Of a stretch of 64,000 nucleotides of DNA, positions 8,464 to 18,835 are shown piece after piece; within the stretch, counting starts at the first letter, position 1; each line of letters starts with the position of its first letter. The stretch lies in assembly GCF_965249985.1 (NCBI RefSeq), contig NZ_OZ252280.1. One strand, 5' to 3'. The stretch comes from Algiphilus sp022763315. GTDB lineage: Bacteria; Pseudomonadota; Gammaproteobacteria; Nevskiales; Nevskiaceae. The notes beneath the pieces were generated by a model. That model saw only the letters and a list, made by a program, of their open reading frames with translations, searched no databases and was not told the DNA's origin. Made by a program: the position numbers and the translations under genes.

Positions 8464-9417
8464 TCAGTCTAGCTGGTCGAGGTACTTCTCGGCATCCAGG
8501 GCCGCCATGCAGCCGGTACCTGCCGAAGTGACCGCCTGGCGGTAGACGTGATCCATCACATCACCCGCGGCAAACACACCCTTGACGCTGGTCGCGGTGG
8601 CGTTGCCTTCCGTGCCCGAGCGGACCTTGATGTAGCCGTTGTGCATGTCGAGCTGCCCTTGGAACAGGTCGGTATTGGGCTTGTGCCCAATGGCGATGAA
8701 CACACCGGTGACCTCGAGATCACGCGTGGCCTCGTCCTTCATGGACTTGAGGCGGGCGCCCGTGACGCCTTGCTCATTGCCGAGCACTTCGTCCAGGGTG
8801 CGGTCCCAGATCACTTCCACCTTGCCTTCACGCTCGCGCTCGAACAGCTTCTCCTGCAGGATCTTTTCGGCGCGCAGGCTGTCCCGACGGTGCACCAGAT
8901 AGACCTTGTTGGCGATGTTGGCGAGATACAGCGCTTCTTCCACCGCGGTGTTTCCGCCACCGATGACGGCCACGTCGGCACCTTTGTAGAAGAAGCCATC
9001 GCAGGTGGCGCAGGCCGAGACACCCTTGCCCTTGAAGGCTTCTTCCGATTCCAGGCCAAGGTACATGGCTGAGGCTCCGGTGCTGATGATCAGTGCGTCG
9101 CAGCTGTAGCTTCCGACGTCACCGGTCAGCGTGTAGGGCGCCTTCGACAGATCGACGCTGTTGATGTGGTCGTAGGTGATCTGCGTTCCGAAGCGCTCTG
9201 CGTGCTTGCGCATGCGCTCCATGAGATCCGGGCCTTGCAGGCCTTCGATATCGCCGGGCCAGTTGTCGACGTCGGTCGTCGTGGTCAGCTGTCCGCCGAC
9301 TTCGAGACCAGTGATCAGGCACGGGTTCAGGTTGGCGCGCGCGGCATACACGGAGGCGGTGTAGCCCGCGGGGCCGGAACCCAGGATGATGAGTCGATGG
9401 TGCTGCGTGTCACTCAT
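8464..9417 (-). CDS. trxB: Thioredoxin reductase (NADPH)
   Basis: A 317-aa flavoprotein that transfers electrons from NADPH to thioredoxin. The FAD-binding G-S-G-P-A-G is at residues 13-18, the redox-active CATC at 136-139, and the NADPH-binding GGGNTAVEEA at about 155. The C-terminal FAD site AAGDVMD is at about 287. Length and motifs match the low-molecular-weight type. It sits downstream of ahpC on the same strand, with a terminator-like hairpin between them, so expression may be partly independent. The pairing suggests the Trx system feeds this peroxiredoxin. Confidence 0.95.
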   Translation of the reverse strand: MSDTQHHRLIILGSGPAGYTASVYAARANLNPCLITGLEVGGQLTTTTDVDNWPGDIEGLQGPDLMERMRKHAERFGTQITYDHINSVDLSKAPYTLTGDVGSYSCDALIISTGASAMYLGLESEEAFKGKGVSACATCDGFFYKGADVAVIGGGNTAVEEALYLANIANKVYLVHRRDSLRAEKILQEKLFEREREGKVEVIWDRTLDEVLGNEQGVTGARLKSMKDEATRDLEVTGVFIAIGHKPNTDLFQGQLDMHNGYIKVRSGTEGNATATSVKGVFAAGDVMDHVYRQAVTSAGTGCMAALDAEKYLDQLD

Positions 9418-9464
9418 GAGACAGAATCCTTTGAGAAGAGAAAACGGGCGAATTCAGGGCATAA

Positions 9465-9497
9465 AAAACCCGGGGCGGCGAAAGCCGTCCCCGGGCG
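9465..9497 (-). terminator. Terminator-like hairpin between ahpC and trxB
   Basis: The stem CCCGGGGCGGC (9471-9481) pairs with GCCGTCCCCGGG (9486-9497) with one bulge, around a GAAA loop. On the minus strand it is followed by six Ts (9465-9470). It should terminate or attenuate ahpC transcription before trxB. Confidence 0.8.
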
Positions 9498-9531
9498 TTT
9501 CGCGCCTGGTGAGAGCGCGGCCTTCGTCGGC

Positions 9532-10134
9532 TTAGAGGTTGGAAGCGTTCTTGGCCAGGTAGTCAGCCACGCCGGCGGCGTCCGCCTTCATGCCTTCCTG
9601 ACCCTTCTGCCAGCCTGCCGGACAGACCTCGCCGTGCTGCTCGTGGAACTGCAGGGCGTCGACCACGCGCAGCATTTCGTCGACATTGCGACCCAGCGGC
9701 AGGTCGTTCACCGTCTGATGGCGAACCAAGCCTTCCTTGTCGATCAGGAAGGAAGCGCGGAAGGCCACGCCGGCCTGCGGATGCTCGATGCCGTACGCGC
9801 GCGCAATCTCGTGCTGAACGTCGGCCACCATTGGGAAACCCACTTCGCCGATACCACCCTTGTCGATGGGTGTGTTGCGCCAGGCGAAATGCGTGAACTG
9901 GCTGTCGATGGACACACCGATCAGCTGTACGTCGCGCTCTTCGAAGGCACTACGGCGGTTGTCATGGGCGATGATCTCCGACGGGCACACGAAGGTGAAA
10001 TCCAGCGGCCAGAAGAACAGAACGGTGTACTTGCCGCGATGATCGGAGAGCTTGAACTCTTCGGTGATGCTCCCATCGCCCAGAACGGCGGCAGCGGTAA
10101 AATCAGGTGCCTGACGACCAACAAGTACGCTCAT
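9532..10134 (-). CDS. ahpC: 2-Cys peroxiredoxin, AhpC/Prx1 type
   Basis: A 200-aa typical 2-Cys peroxiredoxin that reduces H2O2 and organic peroxides. The peroxidatic cysteine is Cys50 in D-F-T-F-V-C-P-S-E and the resolving cysteine is Cys171 in G-E-V-C-P-A-G-W; W-P-L-D-F is the usual active-site lead-in. The extended C-terminus around the resolving cysteine fits the Prx1/AhpC subfamily. No ahpF is visible; trxB is the neighbour downstream, suggesting thioredoxin as reductant. No clear OxyR box was found by eye in the 170-bp upstream gap. Confidence 0.94.
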   Translation of the reverse strand: MSVLVGRQAPDFTAAAVLGDGSITEEFKLSDHRGKYTVLFFWPLDFTFVCPSEIIAHDNRRSAFEERDVQLIGVSIDSQFTHFAWRNTPIDKGGIGEVGFPMVADVQHEIARAYGIEHPQAGVAFRASFLIDKEGLVRHQTVNDLPLGRNVDEMLRVVDALQFHEQHGEVCPAGWQKGQEGMKADAAGVADYLAKNASNL

Positions 10135-10306
10135 GATTGCTCCTTTACAGTGTCGTGAAAATCGGTATGGAAAAGGGGTGCGGAAGCCCGCAATTGCGCG
10201 GCAAGCTTAGGAACTTCCGCGCTTGAGGGCAATCCCGTAGAAACTAATTCCCGCATAGGGACTATTTATCAATGACTGCGACGACCGCATCGCAGCGCCA
10301 CCGGAC

Positions 10307-12226
10307 ATGCAAACCGTGAACCAAGCGACCCGCCAGCAGGGCCCCATACGCCGCACCTTTGGCCGCATCGCGGCCGTGTTTTCCTTTCTGTATCGCGCGC
10401 TCTTCATCCTGAGCCTGTTGTTCGGCCTGTTCCTTGGCTGGATGCTGCTCACCGGTGGGCCTTCAATAAAGGTGGAAGACAATGTCGGGCTGGTGATTGC
10501 CCCCACGGGGGCGCTGGTCGAGCATGTCGACGCCGATCCGGTTCAGCAACTGATGCAGCGCTGGGCCGGAGAGCCGCCGCTCCAGACCAGCGTCGCCAGT
10601 GTGGTGGAGGCCTTCGACCGCGCGCGTGACGATGATCGCATCGCCTTCGTCGTGCTCAAGCTCGATGAGCTGCGCCAGGCGGGACTGGCCAGCGTGGACG
10701 AGGTGGCCCGCGCTGCGGAGCGCTTCCGTGAATCGGGCAAGAAGGTCTACGTCTGGGCCGATATGCTGACGCAGCCGCAATACGCGCTGGCGGCGCAGGC
10801 AGACGATATCGCGCTGGATCCCTTCGGTGGCATTTGGGTGGAGGGCTTCTCGGTATACCCCAACTATTTCGCGGAATTGCTCGACCGCCTCGGCATTACG
10901 GTCAATGTGTTCCGGGTTGGTGAGTACAAGTCCGCGGTCGAGCCATTCATCCGCAACGACATGAGTGAGGCTGCACGCAGCGCCAATGCGGCGTGGCTCG
11001 ACGACCTCTGGTCCGCTTACCTTCGGCGCGCCAGCGCCGTGCGCGACGGGGTGGAGCAAGCCTTGCCGGCCATGCTCTCCGATCTGCCGGGTCGACTCGA
11101 CGCGGCTGGTGGTGATATGGCGACCCTGGTCGCCGATGCCGGCCTGGTTGACCGTCTCGAAACCTTGCAGGATTTTCGCGAGCGCATGGGGCAAGACGTG
11201 GGCATGGCCGAGAACGGTCACGGCAGCTTCCGTCAGATCCACTACCGCAGCTATCTTCGCGCGACGGAAGGAGAAGCCGGCGCAGCGGCGACATCGACCA
11301 TTGCCAAGATTCACGTCCAGGGTGTGATCGTCGACGGTTTCGGCGAACCCGGCACGGCCGGCGGCGACATCATCGCTGAGCAATTGCTGCAGGCCAGTCG
11401 TGACGACAAGGTACGCGCTGTCATTCTGCGGGTGGATACGCCGGGAGGAAGCGTGCTTGCCTCTGAGCGCATCCGTCGCGCGGTGCTCGAGGTCCAGGAA
11501 GCAGGCAAGCCCGTGGTCGCCTCTATGGCCTCACAGGCAGCCAGTGGCGGCTATTGGGTATCCATGGATGCCGATGACATCGTTGCCTACGACGCCACCA
11601 TCACGGGATCCATCGGCGTCTTCGGACTGTGGATGAGCGTGGATGAAGGGCTGGAGAAAATCGGTGTCACGACCGATGGCGTCGGCACGACGCCCCTGGC
11701 GGGCAAGCTACGCCCGGACCGGCCGCTGGATGATCGGCTCGGGCGCATCTTTCAGAGCGGGGTTGAGCATGCCTACGACACCTTTATCGAGCGCGTCGCG
11801 GAAGGGCGTGACCTGCCACTGGATGCAGTGCGGCGGATCGCCGAAGGACGCGTGTGGAGCGGGGCGCAGGCGCTTGAGCGCGGGTTGGTCGATCGCCTCG
11901 GGGGGCTGGACACCGCCGTGGCCCGCGCCGCCGAGCTGGCTGGCCTGGCGGAAGGCGAGTATCGCGTGACCTCGCCCACGACGCCGCAGCCGCGGCTGAT
12001 GGATGCCCTGCAATTCTGGTCGGGCCGCGCCTTTGCCGCCCTGAGCGGCACCGGCCTGGATGCATGGCTGGCGCGCTGGACACGAAGCCAGCTGGAAGGC
12101 CAGACACGTGCTGCCAGTCTGGCGCTGGTGCCCGCGGATCCGCGGGGGCTGTATGCCCTCTGCGACTGCCAGCTGGAGCGTGCAACACCGATCGCCGGCA
12201 GACACGCCTTCGGTGCGGCGCATTGA
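10307..12226 (+). CDS. sppA: Signal peptide peptidase SppA, long (67 kDa) type
   Basis: A 639-aa inner-membrane serine protease that degrades cleaved signal peptides. One N-terminal transmembrane helix covers about residues 25-48, followed by two tandem S49 domains. The catalytic lysine is K208 in R-V-G-E-Y-K-S-A (N domain). The nucleophile is S413 in MASQAASGGYW (C domain), a spacing equivalent to the E. coli K209/S409 dyad. The C-terminal ~30 residues are unusual in composition and lack obvious conservation. Its stop overlaps the TTG start of the following hydrolase. Confidence 0.93.
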   Translation: MQTVNQATRQQGPIRRTFGRIAAVFSFLYRALFILSLLFGLFLGWMLLTGGPSIKVEDNVGLVIAPTGALVEHVDADPVQQLMQRWAGEPPLQTSVASVVEAFDRARDDDRIAFVVLKLDELRQAGLASVDEVARAAERFRESGKKVYVWADMLTQPQYALAAQADDIALDPFGGIWVEGFSVYPNYFAELLDRLGITVNVFRVGEYKSAVEPFIRNDMSEAARSANAAWLDDLWSAYLRRASAVRDGVEQALPAMLSDLPGRLDAAGGDMATLVADAGLVDRLETLQDFRERMGQDVGMAENGHGSFRQIHYRSYLRATEGEAGAAATSTIAKIHVQGVIVDGFGEPGTAGGDIIAEQLLQASRDDKVRAVILRVDTPGGSVLASERIRRAVLEVQEAGKPVVASMASQAASGGYWVSMDADDIVAYDATITGSIGVFGLWMSVDEGLEKIGVTTDGVGTTPLAGKLRPDRPLDDRLGRIFQSGVEHAYDTFIERVAEGRDLPLDAVRRIAEGRVWSGAQALERGLVDRLGGLDTAVARAAELAGLAEGEYRVTSPTTPQPRLMDALQFWSGRAFAALSGTGLDAWLARWTRSQLEGQTRAASLALVPADPRGLYALCDCQLERATPIAGRHAFGAAH

Positions 12227-13020
12227 CGGTACCGCCGGTCGCATTGCACTGCCCCACCGAGGGGGACGGTCCAGCAGTCCTGCTGATTCACGGTCTGGGT
12301 GCCAGCCATCAGGATTGGCGCGACGTGGCGCCTCTGCTGGCCCCGCACTACCAGGTATTGACGCCGGACCTGCGGGGTTATGGCGAGAGCCCGCGTGGGC
12401 CCGGCCCGTATCGGCCTGACGTGATGGCGAACGATGTTCTCGCACTCCTGCAGGCGCGCGATATCCGTCAAGCCCACGTGGTAGGACACAGTATGGGTGG
12501 GGCCGTTGCGGTGGAATTGGCGTTGCGTGCGCCCGATCGGGTGCAGACCCTGACCATTGCCAACAGTGTGCCGGCCTTCCGGCCGACCCGTTTGCGCGAA
12601 TGGTTCGAAGTCGGCTTGCGGCTCGCCACCATGTCGGTGCTCGGGCCGCGTCGACTCGGGAAAATCATGGGGCGCAGAATGTTTCCGAAACCGGAACAGG
12701 AAGCGCTGCGACACTTCATCGAAGCGCGCGCGGCCGCCAACCGGCGACGTGTCTATCTGTCCAGCCTGATGGCGCTGACCCAGTGGTCCGCGATGGAACG
12801 ACTGCACGAATTGGTCATGCCGGTCGCGATTCTTGCCTCAGGCAATGATTACTTCGCAGTGGAGGACATGCGGCGCTACGCCGAATGGGTGCCCGACGGT
12901 CATTTCTACTGTTTTCCCGACGCCCGGCACGGCGTGCCTCTGGAAGCGGGACCAGAGATGGCAGGCTGCCTGCAGCGCTTCTTCGAAGGCTCCGAACAAG
13001 GCGGGCCGCGCCACGTTTAA
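12223..13020 (+). CDS. Alpha/beta hydrolase
   Basis: A 265-aa alpha/beta-hydrolase-fold enzyme. It shows the oxyanion segment L-I-H-G-L-G-A-S-H-Q-D-W (~19), nucleophile elbow G-H-S-M-G-G (~89), a late S-G-N-D acid region (~209) and the histidine in D-A-R-H-G-V-P (~238). I place the start at TTG 12223, overlapping the sppA stop (TTGA). The frame is open further upstream inside sppA, but that part has no hydrolase character and no in-frame ATG or GTG near the domain. The substrate is unknown; an ester or C-C hydrolase is possible. It is probably translationally coupled to sppA. Confidence 0.8.
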   Translation: MTVPPVALHCPTEGDGPAVLLIHGLGASHQDWRDVAPLLAPHYQVLTPDLRGYGESPRGPGPYRPDVMANDVLALLQARDIRQAHVVGHSMGGAVAVELALRAPDRVQTLTIANSVPAFRPTRLREWFEVGLRLATMSVLGPRRLGKIMGRRMFPKPEQEALRHFIEARAAANRRRVYLSSLMALTQWSAMERLHELVMPVAILASGNDYFAVEDMRRYAEWVPDGHFYCFPDARHGVPLEAGPEMAGCLQRFFEGSEQGGPRHV

Positions 13021-13037
13021 GGCGCGTCCCTATCGGG

Positions 13038-13970
13038 TTACTCGAGCAGACCGACGTCCTGCTTCCAATCGAGTGTGATCGAGAGCAGTTGCCGGATCAT
13101 GGCATCGGCGCCGGTATAGAGATGCCCGCCTTCCATGTCGATGCGCCGCGCCCCGGCTGGCGAGGCCTGCACCGCCTCCCATAGCGCGTCGCTCGCCGCC
13201 TGCGGGATGCGTTGGTCGTCGCGGCTGACGATGACCAGCGCGTTCTGGCTCGCGCGCAGCTGTTCGGCGTGGGCTTCCGGTGAGGGCAGATCGGCGTACC
13301 AGGTGATGAGTCTTGCGACGACGCTGCCGGCCCAGCGGCCGACCACGCCGTAGTCCTCTCCCCAGGCGAGATGGAACTGGTGCGCGATCACGTCTTCCAG
13401 CGCACCGAAGCCCTGCACGGAAACCACACCCGGTATCGGTTGTTGGCCGGCAGCGATCATGGCGAATGGGGCTCCCAGGCTGGCGCCGACCACCGTGATG
13501 CGCTGCGGGTCCACCTTCGGGTGCGCGGCAAGCGCCTGATACAGCACGCCCACGCCCTCGATGGTATCGGCGATGGCTTGGCGCGCCTTGGGCAGTTCAC
13601 CCAGGTTCTTCCACAGCCGAAAGCGGCGCGGCGGGGTATACGGATAGTCGAAGCTCGCGAAGGCGATGTGCGCATCGAAGCCAGGCAGCAGGTTGATGGC
13701 CTGTGCGCCGGTCTCCAGACCGCCGAACAGCATCACCGCGGGGTAGGGGGGATTGCCGCCTTCGGGCAGCACGAAGCGCGCTTCCAGCCGGGTGCCGTCG
13801 GAGAGTTCGATGGAGAGGCGCTCTTCGGCCGTGGCGCTGTAAAGCGCGCCCAGCCAGAGCAGTGGCAGCAGGAACCAGCGGGTCAGGTGCGTCGGTCTGC
13901 GGGAGGCCCGATCAGCGCATCTTGACGCTGAGAGAGTGCACGGGGCCTGGGTTGTCGGTCGCTTTGGCAT
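13038..13970 (-). CDS. Exported alpha/beta hydrolase (dienelactone hydrolase-like), start uncertain
   Basis: A putative exported esterase or carboxylesterase. It has a hydrophobic signal sequence R-W-F-L-L-P-L-L-W-L-G-A-L ending at A-T-A-E-E, a nucleophile elbow G-A-S-L-G, an acid in V-S-R-D-D-Q-R and the histidine in G-G-H-L-Y. The start is unclear: the ATG at 13970 overlaps the end of nadC by about 59 bp and gives a 28-residue basic n-region. A CTG at 13886 would give a conventional signal peptide directly after nadC, with no overlap. The protein is on the same strand as nadC and follows it, so coupling is likely. The substrate is unknown. Confidence 0.7.
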   Translation of the reverse strand: MPKRPTTQAPCTLSASRCADRASRRPTHLTRWFLLPLLWLGALYSATAEERLSIELSDGTRLEARFVLPEGGNPPYPAVMLFGGLETGAQAINLLPGFDAHIAFASFDYPYTPPRRFRLWKNLGELPKARQAIADTIEGVGVLYQALAAHPKVDPQRITVVGASLGAPFAMIAAGQQPIPGVVSVQGFGALEDVIAHQFHLAWGEDYGVVGRWAGSVVARLITWYADLPSPEAHAEQLRASQNALVIVSRDDQRIPQAASDALWEAVQASPAGARRIDMEGGHLYTGADAMIRQLLSITLDWKQDVGLLE

Positions 13971-14823
13971 CGTCGAGCCGCATGGAGATATCCGCTGCCT
14001 GGACATTCTTGGTCAGCCCGCCGATCGAGATGCGGTCGACACCGGTGTCGGCAATATCGCGGACGTTGTTGATCGTGATGCCGCCGGAGGCTTCGATGAT
14101 GGTCTGGGCGCGATTGAAACGGCGGTACTCACGGGTCATCGCCACTGCCTTCGTCAGCAGGTGGGTCTCAAAATCATCACAGAGCAGGAGATCGACCGCG
14201 CCGTCGAGGGCGGCCTGCACTTCATTGAGATTCTCGGCCTCACACATGACGGGAAGCTCGCCAGCCACCGCCTTGGCGGCTTCAATGGCTTCGGCGATGC
14301 CGCCAGCGGCGGCAATGTGGTTTTCCTTGATTAGGATGGCGTCGTAGAGCCCCATGCGGTGATTATGCCCCCCACCGCATCGCACGGCATATTTTTGGGC
14401 AGTGCGTAGTCCGGGGAGGGTTTTGCGGGTATCGACGATCTTGGCCTCGGTACCGCGCACGCGCTCGACGAAACGGCGGACGACGGTTGCCGTTCCCGAG
14501 AGCGTCTGCAGGAAATTGAGCAGGGTGCGCTCGGCCGTAAGCAGGGATACGGCAGGGCCGCTGATGGTGCAGAAAGCGTCGTTGTTCTTCACCGAATCGC
14601 CGTCCTGCGCATCCCAGTGCAGTTCGATGGCTGGATCGATTTGGCGGCACACGGCCTCCGCCCAGGGCACCCCACACAGCACGAAGGGCTCGCGCGCGAT
14701 GAGCTTGCCGCTGGTCGAGCGCGCGGGCACCAGCTTCGCCGTGGGATCGCCATCCCCCACGTCCTCCGCGATCGCGCGCGCGGCGATGGCATCAATATCG
14801 TCCTGGGTGGGTAGTTCGGGCAT
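13912..14823 (-). CDS. nadC: Nicotinate-nucleotide pyrophosphorylase (quinolinate phosphoribosyltransferase)
   Basis: A 303-aa enzyme converting quinolinate and PRPP to nicotinate mononucleotide in de novo NAD synthesis. Conserved segments include DTRKTLPGLR (~139), the K-Y-A-V-R-C-G-G-G-H-N-H-R stretch, I-K-E-N-H (~172) and E-A-S-G-G-I (~250) near the end of the barrel. The ATG at 14823 is chosen; a GTG two codons earlier is possible. It lies about 37 bp downstream of argF on the same strand and overlaps the frame of the next hydrolase. Confidence 0.95.
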   Translation of the reverse strand: MPELPTQDDIDAIAARAIAEDVGDGDPTAKLVPARSTSGKLIAREPFVLCGVPWAEAVCRQIDPAIELHWDAQDGDSVKNNDAFCTISGPAVSLLTAERTLLNFLQTLSGTATVVRRFVERVRGTEAKIVDTRKTLPGLRTAQKYAVRCGGGHNHRMGLYDAILIKENHIAAAGGIAEAIEAAKAVAGELPVMCEAENLNEVQAALDGAVDLLLCDDFETHLLTKAVAMTREYRRFNRAQTIIEASGGITINNVRDIADTGVDRISIGGLTKNVQAADISMRLDDAKATDNPGPVHSLSVKMR

Positions 14824-14860
14824 GGTCACGGCGTGGGATAGCGTCTCGGTGGGAATGGCC

Positions 14861-15799
14861 TCAGCCGTCGAGTGTAACGGCCCCCGCAGTGCCCGGTGGC
14901 GCCAGCAGCGCCTCCAGCAGCGCCTTCTGGGCGTGCAGTCGGTTCTCCGCCTCCTGCCAGACCCGGCTCTGCGGTCCGTCTATGACGTCGGCGGTGACTT
15001 CCTCCCCGCGATGCGCGGGCAGACAATGTAGGAAGATCGCGTCCGCAGCCGCCCTGCGCATGAGCGCGTTGTCCACGCAGTAGCCGGCAAAGGCGGCCGT
15101 GCGCGCCTCCTGCTCCGCTTCCTGGCCCATGCTGGCCCAGACATCGGTCACCACCACTTGTGCGCCCTCCACGGCCTGTGCCGGCGCGCGCACCAGCTGG
15201 GCGCAATCGCCTGCGACATCCAGCCAGGCAGCGTCGGGCTCGAAACCCTCCGGTGTGGCTACGCGCAGCTGAAAATCGAAGACCCGTGCCGCCTCGAGCC
15301 AGGAATGGCAGACGTTGTTGCCGTCCCCGACCCAGGCCACCGTCACGCCGCGGACGCTGCCGCGGTGTTCCACGATGGTCTGAATATCGGCCAGCAGCTG
15401 ACAGGGGTGGCATTGCTCGGACAGCGCATTGATCACGGGCACGCTGGAGACAGCGGCCATGGCCTCCTGCTGGGCTTGAGAGTCGTTGCGCACCATGATC
15501 GCGTTGCACATGGACGACAGCACGCGCGCGGTGTCCTCGACCGGTTCGCCGCGGCCGAGTTGGGTATCGCGCGGTGACAGGAAAATGGCATGACCGCCAA
15601 GTTGCGCCATGGCAGCTTCAAAGCTGACCCGGGTTCGGGTTGAACTCTTGGCGAAGACCATGGCCAGTGTCTGCCCCGTAAGAGGGCGGTGCGTCGGCTC
15701 CGGCGCCCGCTTGAGCACGATGGCGCGCTGGATCAGCGCTTCTAGGGCCTGCGGGGGCACATCCGCCAAGCGGAGGAAATGGGGAATGGAGGAAGACAT
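14861..15799 (-). CDS. argF: Ornithine carbamoyltransferase
   Basis: A 312-aa arginine-biosynthesis enzyme making citrulline from ornithine and carbamoyl phosphate. It has the carbamoyl-phosphate motif S-S-T-R-T-R (~51), HPCQ (~130), the ornithine-binding DVWASMGQE (~227) and H-C-L-P-A-H-R-G (~265). The D-x-x-x-S-M-G signature separates it from acetylornithine carbamoyltransferases. I chose the ATG at 15799 (MSSSIPHFL); the frame stays open upstream through a hairpin and into the sodB end, but that part is not protein-like. Confidence 0.94.
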   Translation of the reverse strand: MSSSIPHFLRLADVPPQALEALIQRAIVLKRAPEPTHRPLTGQTLAMVFAKSSTRTRVSFEAAMAQLGGHAIFLSPRDTQLGRGEPVEDTARVLSSMCNAIMVRNDSQAQQEAMAAVSSVPVINALSEQCHPCQLLADIQTIVEHRGSVRGVTVAWVGDGNNVCHSWLEAARVFDFQLRVATPEGFEPDAAWLDVAGDCAQLVRAPAQAVEGAQVVVTDVWASMGQEAEQEARTAAFAGYCVDNALMRRAAADAIFLHCLPAHRGEEVTADVIDGPQSRVWQEAENRLHAQKALLEALLAPPGTAGAVTLDG

Positions 15800-15814
15800 G
15801 GCGAAGCCGGAATA

Positions 15815-15841
15815 GACGGGCCGCGCAGCGCGCGGCCCGTC
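15815..15841 (-). terminator. Hairpin between sodB and argF
   Basis: A perfect 11-bp stem GACGGGCCGCG (15815-15825) pairs with CGCGGCCCGTC (15831-15841) around a 5-nt loop. Only a weak T tract follows on the minus strand, so it is a plausible sodB terminator rather than a canonical one. Confidence 0.6.
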
Positions 15842-15867
15842 ATTAAGCGGATTGGTTGCGGTGTGTC

Positions 15868-16443
15868 CTAGCCGAGGTTCTGCTCGACGAACTCCCAGTT
15901 GACCAGCTGCCAGAAGGCTTCCAGATACTTGGGACGGGCGTTGCGGTGGTCGATGTAATAGGCGTGTTCCCAGACATCGCAGGTCAGCAGCGCGCGGTCG
16001 CCATCGGTGAGCGGGGTGCCGGCATTGGAGGTCGAAGTCACGGCCAGCGAGCCGTCCGGCTTCTTGACCAGCCAGGCCCAGCCCGAGCCGAATGTGCCGA
16101 TGGCGGTCTCGGTGAACAGCTTCTTGAAGTCCTCGATACCGCCGAACTCCTTGACCAACGCATCCGTCAGCTTCTTGCCGGGCTGCGTCTGGTTCGGGGT
16201 CAGGCACTGCCAGAAAAAGCTGTGGTTCCAGATCTGTGCGGTCTGGTTGAACAGCTTGCCGGAGGATTTGACGATGATCTCCTCCAGCGGCATCTGTTCG
16301 TATTCGGTACCGCTGATGAGATTGTTGGCGGTATCGACATAGGTCTTGTGGTGCTTGCCATGGTGGTAGTCGAGGGTCTCGGCCGACATATGCGGTTCGA
16401 GCGCCTCGCGCGCGTACGGCAGGTCCGGGAGGGTCAAAGCCAT
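15868..16443 (-). CDS. sodB: Superoxide dismutase, Fe type
   Basis: A 191-aa cytosolic superoxide dismutase. Metal ligands are visible as the first histidine in L-D-Y-H-H-G-K-H-H, the second in I-W-N-H-S-F-F-W, then the aspartate and third histidine in C-D-V-W-E-H-A-Y-Y. The glutamine in N-Q-T-A-Q-I-W-N-H is the position that favours iron over manganese. I chose the ATG at 16443 (MALTLPDLPY). It is divergent from grxD across about 210 bp. Confidence 0.95.
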   Translation of the reverse strand: MALTLPDLPYAREALEPHMSAETLDYHHGKHHKTYVDTANNLISGTEYEQMPLEEIIVKSSGKLFNQTAQIWNHSFFWQCLTPNQTQPGKKLTDALVKEFGGIEDFKKLFTETAIGTFGSGWAWLVKKPDGSLAVTSTSNAGTPLTDGDRALLTCDVWEHAYYIDHRNARPKYLEAFWQLVNWEFVEQNLG

Positions 16444-16652
16444 GGAAATTCTCCTTAGCACTTCAGTGGGTGTTGGAACGCTCGTCCGGCGCATCAAGGC
16501 CGCGGACGATGGAAAAGCGTCTCCCGCACAGTGTAACCCTAATGCCCCCCGCCGCCGTCAAATGCGCCTGTCAATCGGCGCGGACGCAACAGGGGCGGCG
16601 CGCATTTTTTATACTCCAGCGCCAGCCCGCCGCAAGCCCACAGGACTCGCTC

Positions 16653-16976
16653 ATGGACGCCCACGAACGCATACGCAAGCAACTCGCGGAGAACCCGGTG
16701 TTGCTCTACATGAAGGGCACGCCGGACTTCCCCCAATGTGGCTTCTCCGCGCGCACCGTGCAGGCGCTCAACGCCTGCGGGGTGCCCTTTGCTTTCGTCA
16801 ATGTCTACGAGAACGAAGACATCTATCACGCCCTGCCGGAGTACGCGAACTGGCCCACTTATCCGCAGCTCTTCGTGAAGGGGGAGTTCGTCGGCGGCTG
16901 CGACATCACGCTGGACCTCCACGAGCAGGGGGAGCTGCAGCGCATGCTCGAAGAAGCGGTGACTCGCCCAAAGTAG
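16653..16976 (+). CDS. grxD: Monothiol glutaredoxin (CGFS type, Grx4/GrxD)
   Basis: A 107-aa CGFS glutaredoxin, an Fe-S cluster carrier working with BolA-type partners. The active site is P-Q-C-G-F-S with Cys29. The WPTYPQLFVKGEFVGGCDI stretch holds the cis-proline and glutathione-binding glycine pair. The ATG at 16653 gives the canonical length. A possible -10 TATACT lies at 16610-16615, without a convincing -35. It precedes icd by 88 bp on the same strand and is divergent from sodB. Confidence 0.95.
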   Translation: MDAHERIRKQLAENPVLLYMKGTPDFPQCGFSARTVQALNACGVPFAFVNVYENEDIYHALPEYANWPTYPQLFVKGEFVGGCDITLDLHEQGELQRMLEEAVTRPK

Positions 16977-17064
16977 GATGTCGCGCGCTGCCTGCGCCTT
17001 GCTGGTGCAAGGTAGACTGGGCGCCAACCTCTGCGCACACAGCACAACACCAAGGAGATCGCGT

Positions 17065-18825
<1,761 letters not shown>

Positions 18826-18835
18826 GCGCGACTGC

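Noticed and set aside
10255..10265. ATAG-N3-CTAT near ahpC as an OxyR site
   Set aside because: The spacing is 3 rather than 7 bases and only one half motif pair is present.
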